From the NCBI GenBank assembly GCA_947630745.1, contig CANRIT010000002.1, forward strand, positions 1 to 36,473: DNA of 36,473 bases. The letters are read 5' to 3'. Shown here in pieces: positions 24,938 through 31,302 of this stretch. The notes below the pieces were generated by a model that saw only the letters and a list, made by a program, of their open reading frames with translations, did no database searches and was not told the origin of the DNA. Source of the DNA: an uncultured Clostridia bacterium (GTDB taxonomy: Bacteria; Bacillota; Clostridia; Christensenellales; UBA1242). Within the stretch, counting starts at the first letter, position 1; every line of letters starts with the position of its first letter. The position numbers and the translations under genes are program-made.

Positions 24938-24969
24938 TTGACAGAGACCCCCCCCCCCTATGATATACT
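24938..24969 (+). promoter_or_regulatory. Promoter with an 11-C homopolymer in its spacer (candidate phase-variable switch)
   Basis: A consensus -35 TTGACA (24938-24943) is followed by AGAGA, eleven C (24948-24958) and then two possible -10 boxes, TATGAT (24959-24964, spacer 15) and TATACT (24964-24969, spacer 20). Neither spacing is optimal. Gain of two C would make the first 17, and loss of three would make the second 17. Confidence 0.7.
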
Positions 24970-24993
24970 TATTTATATATAAGGGAGGAGTAT

Positions 24994-26334
24994 ATGAAAT
25001 ACGAAATAACACAAGACGACATCAATCAATATGTCGCAAATGGCGGGGATTTAGATTTTCTTACGCAGGCACAAATTTCCGCAATTCCGCAAGAAATCTT
25101 ATTGAAATATGTTGCCAATGGCGGAAGATGTGCGTGGTGTTTTGAAGATTATAAAATTAAAATCACTATCCCACAAGATATTGTTAATCAGCGCGCGGCA
25201 AATGGCTACGATTTGGATTCATTACCTTACGATGCTGAGCGTAAAATACAAGCAGTGCCGCAAGAGATAGTAAACAAATATGCGCAATTGGGTAAAGATC
25301 TAAGTGTCTTTTGTGATAAGCAAATTAATGCCATTCCACAAGAAATTGTCAATCAATATGCAAAAGATGGAAAACTTGACTCCTTTTCTCGACAACAAAT
25401 TGATAATATCCCATCAAGTATCATCATGCAATATGTTAGAAATGGTGGAGTGTTAGATTATCTTTCAAAAGAGCAACTGTCTTCAATCCCAGAACTCTTT
25501 TTACACGAATATATTGCTAATGGCGGAAATTTGTATGATTTAACCAAATTTAAATTGATGCGGTTAGATTTTATACCACAAGACATCATCAATCAACGTG
25601 CGCAAAATGGTTTTCGTTTAGGGCATTTAGATTTTCTTCCAGAAGAAAAAATAGCTGCTATCCCACAAGAAATTGTAAACGAACGCGCGCGAAATGGTCA
25701 ACCGCTTGATGGTTTCACCGCTGAGCAAATTGCGGCTATCCCTAAAAAAGATTTCAACCAATATGTTGAAAAAGGCGGAGCTTTGAATTTGAATTGCATC
25801 TCAGACAGCATGATAAAATCCATTCCACAAAAAAGCATTAATATCCGTGCTATGAATGGTGGAGATTTAACGCGTCTATCAAAAGAGCAGATAGATAACA
25901 TTCCGCAAGAAAATTTAAATATGGCTGTTCTTTATTACAAGATCACGGCAGATCTCGTTGATGAAAAAAGGAAAAATTCCATCCCTAAGGTAATTCTTGA
26001 GCCATCTTACAGAGCGCAAAAAGCAATTATTCTTTACGGCGCGGGCAAAATTAAATCGGATGAATTACCTATTGAACTTTTTGCCAACAGTGAAACATTT
26101 GTGCGGTTATTTTACGTGGTTGAACAAAAATTAAAACAAAAATTTAACCAGATATGTGAAGAAAATGGCTACACTAATGAAGTGCCAGATAGCGTGGTTA
26201 AAGCGTTTGATAAACAACTGGATAAGTTGGAAGATGACATTTTCGACAAAAGAACCGCCGCAATAAAACAACTTACCGAAGAACAAAAACGGGTGGATGC
26301 AGCAATAAATCAAATAACTGGATTGGAGTGGTAA
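24994..26334 (+). CDS. Helical repeat protein with about eleven 25-29-residue repeats
   Basis: I do not recognise the family. Residues 4 to about 310 consist of eleven tandem units with consensus IPQEIVNQYAxNGGxLDxLS, then xEQIxA. Each is probably two short helices around an NGG-L-LS turn, so an alpha-solenoid is expected. A twelfth half unit follows, then a non-repeated C-terminal region ending in a Lys/Glu-rich coiled coil (DKLEDDIFDKRTAAIKQLTE). There is no signal peptide or membrane segment, so it is probably cytoplasmic. GGGAGG precedes the ATG. Expression is driven by the poly-C promoter. A 38-codon basic ORF follows 1 base after the stop, and the locus lies between 35-bp repeats. A protein-binding scaffold is a guess from the fold. 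Confidence 0.75.
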   Translation: MKYEITQDDINQYVANGGDLDFLTQAQISAIPQEILLKYVANGGRCAWCFEDYKIKITIPQDIVNQRAANGYDLDSLPYDAERKIQAVPQEIVNKYAQLGKDLSVFCDKQINAIPQEIVNQYAKDGKLDSFSRQQIDNIPSSIIMQYVRNGGVLDYLSKEQLSSIPELFLHEYIANGGNLYDLTKFKLMRLDFIPQDIINQRAQNGFRLGHLDFLPEEKIAAIPQEIVNERARNGQPLDGFTAEQIAAIPKKDFNQYVEKGGALNLNCISDSMIKSIPQKSINIRAMNGGDLTRLSKEQIDNIPQENLNMAVLYYKITADLVDEKRKNSIPKVILEPSYRAQKAIILYGAGKIKSDELPIELFANSETFVRLFYVVEQKLKQKFNQICEENGYTNEVPDSVVKAFDKQLDKLEDDIFDKRTAAIKQLTEEQKRVDAAINQITGLEW

Positions 26335-26335
26335 T

Positions 26336-26452
26336 ATGACAAGAGAAGAATTTAATATCTATATGGACAAAAAGTTTGACCAACTTATAAACAAAGTTTG
26401 TCCAAAACAAGAAAAAGACAAAAAGCCAAGTAAAAAACCAACAAAAAAATAA
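26336..26452 (+). CDS. Small basic protein, 38 aa, in operon with the repeat protein
   Basis: The ORF starts 1 base after the stop of the repeat gene, and GGAG (26325-26328) is 7 bases before its ATG. It begins MTREEFNIYMDKKFDQLINK and ends in a Lys/Pro-rich tail (KDKKPSKKPTKK). The front could form one amphipathic helix and the tail is strongly positive, suggesting nucleic-acid or acidic-protein contact. A terminator follows 8 bases later, which supports it being a genuine last gene of the unit. No family is recognised. Confidence 0.55.
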   Translation: MTREEFNIYMDKKFDQLINKVCPKQEKDKKPSKKPTKK

Positions 26453-26460
26453 AACCAATT

Positions 26461-26482
26461 AACGAGCATTTGCTCGTTTTTT
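26461..26482 (+). terminator. Intrinsic terminator of the repeat-protein cassette
   Basis: AACGAGCA (26461-26468) pairs with TGCTCGTT (26471-26478) and runs into T's. Confidence 0.8.
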
Positions 26483-26512
26483 CTCTTTTTTATAAAAGAG
26501 AAACAGAAAAAC
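26478..26512. repeat. 35-bp direct repeat, right copy
   Basis: 34 of 35 bases are identical to 24843-24877 and in the same orientation. Like the left copy, it begins in the T-run of a terminator. Confidence 0.85.
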
Positions 26513-26534
26513 AAGCCAAAAACTTGTTTTTTTG

Positions 26535-26558
26535 CTACTTTTTTATCAAAAAAAGTAG
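26535..26558. repeat. Palindromic hairpin element, CTACTTTTTT type
   Basis: CTACTTTTTT (26535-26544) pairs with AAAAAAGTAG (26549-26558) around ATCA. It resembles the hairpin at 8669-8693 in arm length and core, pointing to a small dispersed palindrome family. Confidence 0.6.
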
Positions 26559-26565
26559 AATAAAG

Positions 26566-26586
26566 AAAAAAAGTGGCGGTGCCACT
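26566..26586 (-). terminator. Intrinsic terminator of glyS overlapping its stop codon
   Basis: On the minus strand AGTGGC, ACC loop and GCCACT are followed by seven T. The stem begins inside the glyS TAG stop codon. Confidence 0.85.
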
Positions 26587-27949
26587 AGTATTCTATTTTC
26601 TTTGCAATATAATCTTTAAGATCGGCGATGTTTAAGCGGATTTGTTGCATGGTGTCGCGGTCGCGGATGGTTACTGTGTTGTCAGTCAATGTGTCAAAAT
26701 CTATGGTTATGCACATTGGCGTGCCAATCTCATCTTGACGGCGATAGCGTTTGCCAATACTACCCGCCTCATCGTAACTAACCATAAAATATTTTGTTAA
26801 TTCGTTATAAATTTCGCGCGCCTTATCCCCCAAATTTTTCTGCAACGGCAAAACCGCAACCTTGTATGGCGCAATTGCAGGATGAAGGTGCAAAACCACA
26901 CGCGTGTCGCCATCGGGCAAACTCTCTTCATCATATGCCTCGCACAAAACTGCCAGACAAAGTCTGTCCGCACCAATTGAATATTCAATAACATTTGGAA
27001 TATATTTTTCGTTAGTGAAAGGGTCGAGATAAAGCATAGATTTTCCGCTAAATTCTTGATGGCGAGTTAAATCCCAATCCCCGCGATGGTGAATGCCGTT
27101 TAACTCTTCCCAACCAATTGGATAGTTGTACTGGATGTCGCAGGCCGCCTTTGCATAGTGCGCCAATTTTTCGTGGTCGTGGAAACGCAAATTTTCCGCC
27201 TTAAAACCAATTGAAAGCAAAAAATCCATTGCTTTTTGTTTGTATTCGTTGTAAAAATTCATGCTCTCTTCCGCCTTGCAAAACCATTGATGCTCCATTT
27301 GTTCAAATTCAATTGTGCGGAAAATAAAATTGCCGGGCGTAACTTCGTTGCGGAAAGCCTTGCCAATTTGTGCAATGCCAAACGGCACTTTTGCACGCAT
27401 GCTGCGCTGAACATTAAGGAAATTTACAAACTCGCCTTGCGCGGTTTCTGGACGCAAATAGATTAAATTTTGACTTTCATCCGTCACCCCGCGCGAAGTT
27501 GAAAACATAAGGTTGAAGTTGCGGATTGGTGTCCAATCACATTTGCCGCATTTTGGGCAAGCCACTTTGTGTTCGGCAATGTACTGTTCCATTTGTTCGT
27601 TGCTCATCGCGTCAACATCAACCGCGCCCTTGCTGTGCGCTTCAATTAAACTGTCCGCCCTATGACGCGTTTTGCAATTTTTACAATCCATTTTAGGGTC
27701 GGAAAAACTTGCAGTATGCCCGCTTGCATCCCACACTTTGCTGTTCATAAAAATGTCGGCATCCACCCCAAAACTGTTTGCCGATTGTTGCACAAATTTT
27801 TTCCACCACGCGCGCTTGATGTTGTTTTTAAGTTCCACCCCAACCGGACCATAATCCCAAGTGTTTGCCAGCCCGTCATAAATATCGCTGCCCGGGAAAA
27901 TTATTCCGCGCGCCTTGCAAAGATTTACAATCTTATCAAAATTCTGCAT
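26585..27949 (-). CDS. glyS: Glycyl-tRNA synthetase, single-chain alpha2 type
   Basis: This class II enzyme charges tRNA-Gly. The protein begins MQNFDKIVNLCKARGIIFPG and continues with IYDGLANTWDYGPVGVELKN, the signature of the eukaryote/Gram-positive type GlyRS rather than the alpha2beta2 type. It has zinc-type cysteines (Cys89 and Cys92 in CKNCKTRH, later CPKCGKC), motif 2 (FRNEVTPGNFIFRTIEFEQM) and motif 3 (YSIGADRLCLAVL). The C-terminal anticodon domain ends with DRDTMQQIRLNIADL. Length is 454 aa. AGGAG precedes the ATG, and TATAAT (minus strand, 27969-27964) lies just upstream. No T-box leader is present. Confidence 0.95.
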   Translation of the reverse strand: MQNFDKIVNLCKARGIIFPGSDIYDGLANTWDYGPVGVELKNNIKRAWWKKFVQQSANSFGVDADIFMNSKVWDASGHTASFSDPKMDCKNCKTRHRADSLIEAHSKGAVDVDAMSNEQMEQYIAEHKVACPKCGKCDWTPIRNFNLMFSTSRGVTDESQNLIYLRPETAQGEFVNFLNVQRSMRAKVPFGIAQIGKAFRNEVTPGNFIFRTIEFEQMEHQWFCKAEESMNFYNEYKQKAMDFLLSIGFKAENLRFHDHEKLAHYAKAACDIQYNYPIGWEELNGIHHRGDWDLTRHQEFSGKSMLYLDPFTNEKYIPNVIEYSIGADRLCLAVLCEAYDEESLPDGDTRVVLHLHPAIAPYKVAVLPLQKNLGDKAREIYNELTKYFMVSYDEAGSIGKRYRRQDEIGTPMCITIDFDTLTDNTVTIRDRDTMQQIRLNIADLKDYIAKKIEY

Positions 27950-28069
27950 AAAAACTCCTAACTATTATATTTTAATAAAATAAAACCAAAATGTCAATTA
28001 AATGATATGTTTATATCATATTCTATCGCAAATTCCAAAACATTATAATTAAATATAATTCCCATTCAG

Positions 28070-28280
28070 ACCAAAAAGTTGCACATCTGTAAACATGTTA
28101 TGATAAGAATTAACTTGTCATTCGCTTTAAATTATCCACACCAAAAAGTTAGACGACTTGAAAAGTAAATTGTTATGGTTAGAAATAACTTACCACTAGC
28201 GTTAACTTATCCACACTAAAAAGCCGCACAATTATTTTTGTGATTAAAGAAGTAAATTTATCATGATTGAATATTATCAA
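28070..28280. repeat. Three tandem imperfect repeats of 70-75 bp with TTATCCACA sites
   Basis: Units start at 28070, 28140 and 28215, each opening with ACCAAAAAG or ACTAAAAAG. Units two and three are preceded by the DnaA-box consensus TTATCCACA (28132-28140 and 28207-28215). A GTTATG-TAGAA-TAACTT-type segment recurs inside the first two units. The third unit is the most diverged. Confidence 0.55.
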
Positions 28281-28386
28281 ATATGTGAAAGCGCACATCA
28301 ATTTAAAAAAATTTAGTGTGTTTTCGACAGTTTTGGCATTTTTTTGGCTAAATTTTGGCAAAATTTCAAAAAAATTTAATTTTTTC

Positions 28387-28414
28387 TTGCAAAAACCCGC
28401 ATTCGTGCTACATT
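28387..28414 (+). promoter_or_regulatory. Promoter of a candidate small RNA
   Basis: TTGCAA (28387-28392), 16-base spacer with TG before the -10, and TACATT (28409-28414). Confidence 0.5.
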
Positions 28415-28420
28415 AATTAC

Positions 28421-28487
28421 GCATGCTAGTCATGCACTTCTTTTCCAAAAAATTGCCATATTCAATCTTATGGCAATTTTTTTATTT
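28421..28487 (+). ncRNA. Candidate small RNA, about 67 nt
   Basis: The transcript predicted from the promoter would begin at 28421 with a small hairpin (GCATG, loop CTAGT, CATGC). Next comes a pyrimidine-rich single strand (ACTTCTTTTCC), and it ends with a perfect 14-bp terminator stem (28447-28460 with 28469-28482) and a T-run. There is no reading frame. The layout of 5' hairpin, C/U-rich linker and Rho-independent terminator is that of trans-acting sRNAs. The linker could pair with Shine-Dalgarno sequences. Targets are unknown. Confidence 0.5.
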
Positions 28488-28830
28488 ACTCACTACAAAA
28501 ATATGGCTAATTTTATATATAAATAAAAAGAGAGACGTTTTTTACGCTCGAAATTGTTCAATTAAAATTTGATAATAAATCAACTTTTAGTGATATTCGT
28601 TCATCAACTGCCAGCTGACAATCAATTTTTAAGCCGATTGGGCTAATAACAATTTTTATAGAGCATAGGACTATCTCTCTGATTGTATTTTGTGAGCATT
28701 TGAAAATTATATTCAAAAATATTAAAAATTGTTTTGGTAAATTATGTAAAAAAACTTACCCCAAAAAAAATGGGTGTCGATATAATCACAAAAACAAAAT
28801 TTTTACTATAAACACCTTTAAGTAACCACA

Positions 28831-28864
28831 AAAACAGCGAGAAAATATTATCTCGCTGTTTTTT
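28831..28864. terminator. Strong bidirectional intrinsic terminator
   Basis: AAAACAGCGAGA (28831-28842) pairs with TCTCGCTGTTTT (28851-28862) around an 8-base loop. It probably serves the minus-strand DUF1893 gene. Confidence 0.85.
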
Positions 28865-28907
28865 AAAGATTGCTTATGTTTTAATGAGAAAGCATTCTAA
28901 TTAATTT

Positions 28908-29393
28908 TTAGTCTTGTAGACGTTTTTTAGTTTGCGTTTTGAGTTCTCCGTTTTTCTGCACTGCAATTCGCAGCTGTTCGGCTTTCTTTGTAAGCGCGAT
29001 GTATGCCGCAAGTGGTTCGTCTATAGTTAATACAGTTTGTTCCATTGGACAAAGCCCCATTCCATCACGGCTCTTGATATTTGGGGTAAGCGTTGAGTAT
29101 TCTACATATATCCCGTGTTTTTTCAGCACGGCAAGCCCACTTTCCGAAATCACCTCAGCAAATACGCCTTTCACGCCCATCAAAGCATACAACATAGCAG
29201 CGGCTTTGCCCACAATCTTGTCTGCAACTAAAGCACCATGCAGGTCTTCCTCCTGCTTAATCCAATCCAAAAGAGGGCGTATGCCACGTAACTTGCTTGT
29301 AAGCACACGGTCATCCTTTTGCACAATACACGACAAATTTTGAGTTTCAAGTTGCTCGCGCAATGTGGCGAGCGATGATGTAATTTCGTTCAT
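28908..29393 (-). CDS. DUF1893 family protein
   Basis: The core GIRPLLDWI, DLHGALVADKIVGKAAAMLY, GVKGVFAEVISESGLAVLKK, HGIYVEYSTLTPNIKSRDG and GLCPMEQTV is that of DUF1893, a small domain of unknown function found in Bacillota. The frame extends to a TTG at 29417, but the ATG at 29393 has AAAGG in front and gives MNEITSSLATLREQLETQNL, a normal family N-terminus (161 aa). The C-terminal tail is Lys-rich. Its bases look richer in G+C and its codons less AT-biased than those of its neighbours. It stands between large AT-rich gaps, which suggests recent acquisition (inference). Confidence 0.82.
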   Translation of the reverse strand: MNEITSSLATLREQLETQNLSCIVQKDDRVLTSKLRGIRPLLDWIKQEEDLHGALVADKIVGKAAAMLYALMGVKGVFAEVISESGLAVLKKHGIYVEYSTLTPNIKSRDGMGLCPMEQTVLTIDEPLAAYIALTKKAEQLRIAVQKNGELKTQTKKRLQD

Positions 29394-29660
29394 AACGCGC
29401 CTTTTTATCCTATTCAATCATAATAATTCATCCAAATTATTGATACCATTATTTTATCATATTCGTTGAATGGAAATCAATAATTTTAAATCACATACAA
29501 AAATTTTTTTGTTTGCCCACTTATAGATACAAAAAAGCTCTAACCATAAAGTTAGAATTTATTTAGTGCGATAATTACAAATTTTGTTGTGTTTTACCCA
29601 TACTAATTTAAAAATTTACAACTACCAAATTGCAAGTTTTTGTAGTGTGGTTTTTTGTTA

Positions 29661-30068
29661 TTAAATTATAGTCTTTAAGATTTTGTTTATTATGTCGGCT
29701 TTATCCAAAAAGGAGTAATTGCAGTTTTTGGATATTAAATTTTGCAAGTTGGTTTTAATTTCATCGTCAAAAACTTCGGTTATAACTATTTTTGTGCCGT
29801 CTATTTTTTTGTAATTTTGGTTTGACAAAAACATGTCATTAGGTAAGTAAACCACCACATTTTCTTCTTTTAGCGCGGCAAGGATAAGTTTTGTTTCTGC
29901 AACGGCAAGGCTTTTTTCCGCCTTAATTGTAGGATAATTCAGCGAATTTAACAAAAAGTAATCAAATTCTTTTGCCAAATCAATAAATTTAAAGCCAAGT
30001 TTTTGCGCAAGTAAAGTTGCAATTTGACCTACCCTTTTGTTATTAAGCCCAACCAAACAAATTTTCAA
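29661..30068 (-). CDS. Shikimate-kinase-like P-loop fold protein lacking the P-loop
   Basis: The N-terminus MKICLVGLNNKRVGQIATLL, then AQKLGFKFIDLAKEFD, follows the first strand and helix of shikimate kinases (MxIxLIGxxGxGKSTxGKxL AxxLxxxFIDxDxxIE). The GxxGxGKS/T loop is replaced by GLNNKRVGQ, so the phosphate-binding Lys-Ser/Thr is gone. The acidic DxD after FID is also changed (DLAKEFD). Length is 135 aa, shorter than the usual 165-170. GGGGG about 10 bases before the ATG supports the start. It may be a regulatory or decaying relative of the kinase. The assignment is by pattern only. Confidence 0.55.
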   Translation of the reverse strand: MKICLVGLNNKRVGQIATLLAQKLGFKFIDLAKEFDYFLLNSLNYPTIKAEKSLAVAETKLILAALKEENVVVYLPNDMFLSNQNYKKIDGTKIVITEVFDDEIKTNLQNLISKNCNYSFLDKADIINKILKTII

Positions 30069-30108
30069 ACTACCCCCAATTACATTCTATCAAAAATTAT
30101 GGTTAATT

Positions 30109-31143
30109 TCAAGCATTTTTACCCTTTTGTTTGTGCAATGCCACCGCTACGATAGAAACAATCAAAATTACATCCACGCAAACTGCCAGATACAAAAACT
30201 TAAATTCAAAGCCAAAAGTGGAATATTTGCCAGTAAGCAGTTTAAATCCGTACTTGTTGCCTACAACAAACATTATGTTACCCATTTTGTCCGTGCGCAA
30301 AATTGTTGCTTCGGCATTATCAATACGGTCTAGCGCTTCTTGGTCGGGATGCTTATATTTGTTGTTAACCCCGCAACTTATAACCGCATATTCTGGGCTG
30401 ACCATATCCAAAAACTCGTCACAACTGCTGTTTTTGCTGCCATGATGCGCCACTTTTAAAATATCTACATCAAGCTCATTGCCATAGCAGTCTACAAACA
30501 TCTGCTCAACCTTGCTTGGAATGTCGCCCGTAAACAAAAAGCTGCTGCCGTTATATTCAATTTTAACAAGCGGGCAAGCATCATTGGTGTTTTTAAATTC
30601 TTCATCAAGCGTGTAAACATCAACCACATCTTCTTGCTCCAATTTGGAATAATCGTAAGTGTAGGCGATGTTGTTTGCTTTTATGTAGTTCATCATATTG
30701 TTGTATACGATTGTGTTGCTTTCAATTGTTGGCAAAAACACCAATCCAACATCAAAATTTTTTAAAATTGTAAGTGCGCCGCCAATGTGGTCTTCGTCCG
30801 CATGGGTTAAAAGCAGATAGTCAATGTCGTTGTTTGTGCGGCTGGAAATAACCTTGTCTTTAATATAATTTTTAAACGCGCTACTACCAGAAGGTGGGGC
30901 GCTGTCAATTAAAAGCGTTTTGCCGTTAGGTAGATTAACCGCAATGCCGTCACCCTGCCCGACATCCACAAAATGCACAGCCAACTGATTGTTTGTAAAC
31001 ACCAAATTGAAATCGTTGAGCAAAAAACTGTACGCCCTATCGTCAAAGAAATTGCAAAATATGCACAGCACACTGACAATAACAAGCATAACAATAAGCG
31101 GAATTATTGTTTTAAATTTGGATGGTGTTTTAGCCTTTTTCAT
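30109..31143 (-). CDS. Membrane-anchored metallo-beta-lactamase-fold protein (ComEC/Rec2 C-terminal domain type)
   Basis: One N-terminal transmembrane segment (about residues 12-30) is followed by an extracytoplasmic MBL domain beginning VHFVDVGQGDGIAVNLPNGK, the signature of ComEC-type hydrolases. The metal site is HADEDH (His114, Asp116, Asp118, His119), and FTGDIPS and AHHGSKNS follow. A second membrane segment lies near the C-terminus with a basic tail. ComEC's channel domain is absent, so this is a stand-alone nuclease-like domain of unknown substrate. The frame opens at a TTG at 31161, but the ATG at 31143 has TATAAT 6 bases before it and no Shine-Dalgarno. Confidence 0.83.
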   Translation of the reverse strand: MKKAKTPSKFKTIIPLIVMLVIVSVLCIFCNFFDDRAYSFLLNDFNLVFTNNQLAVHFVDVGQGDGIAVNLPNGKTLLIDSAPPSGSSAFKNYIKDKVISSRTNNDIDYLLLTHADEDHIGGALTILKNFDVGLVFLPTIESNTIVYNNMMNYIKANNIAYTYDYSKLEQEDVVDVYTLDEEFKNTNDACPLVKIEYNGSSFLFTGDIPSKVEQMFVDCYGNELDVDILKVAHHGSKNSSCDEFLDMVSPEYAVISCGVNNKYKHPDQEALDRIDNAEATILRTDKMGNIMFVVGNKYGFKLLTGKYSTFGFEFKFLYLAVCVDVILIVSIVAVALHKQKGKNA

Positions 31144-31149
31144 ACAACA

Positions 31150-31155
31150 ATTATA
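31150..31155 (-). promoter_or_regulatory. -10 box of the ComEC-like gene (predicted leaderless)
   Basis: TATAAT on the minus strand ends 6 bases before the ATG at 31143. The -35 region is poor. Confidence 0.55.
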
Positions 31156-31272
31156 CAACAAAATGCAAAAAAATTATAATAATCTTAAAATAAATTGCAA
31201 AATTGTAACAAATTTGGTTAATTTTGTTCCCTTCCATAACAAACCACCCCTAAATAAAAAGCCAGCCTAAAA

Positions 31273-31298
31273 TAAAAAAAGAGCCAAAGTTGGCCCTT
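31273..31298 (-). terminator. Intrinsic terminator of the coiled-coil protein gene
   Basis: On the minus strand GGGCCAA and TTGGCTC form a stem (one G-T pair) followed by seven T. Confidence 0.75.
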
Positions 31299-31302
31299 TA
31301 AA

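Larger units (their letters stand above)
27950..28907. other. Large intergenic region (about 960 bases) without protein genes
   Basis: Both strands are rich in stops. The content I can support is the glyS promoter at the left end, tandem 70-75-bp repeats with DnaA-box-like sites (28070-28280), a candidate small RNA with promoter and terminator (28387-28487), and a strong bidirectional terminator (28831-28862). TATAAT at 28781-28786 could give a second short transcript ending at that terminator, but its -35 is weak. In 28500-28760 I see nothing. Confidence 0.6.

Noticed and set aside
28070..28280. CRISPR array
   Set aside because: Repeats are 70-75 bp, imperfect, only three, without constant spacers, and no cas gene is in the window.
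27950..28500. T-box leader for glyS
   Set aside because: The region is large enough, but no T-box core or specifier hairpin was found on the minus strand.
28000..28500. Chromosomal origin of replication
   Set aside because: Only two perfect DnaA boxes, and no dnaA, dnaN, rpmH or gyr genes nearby. Kept as a repeat finding only.
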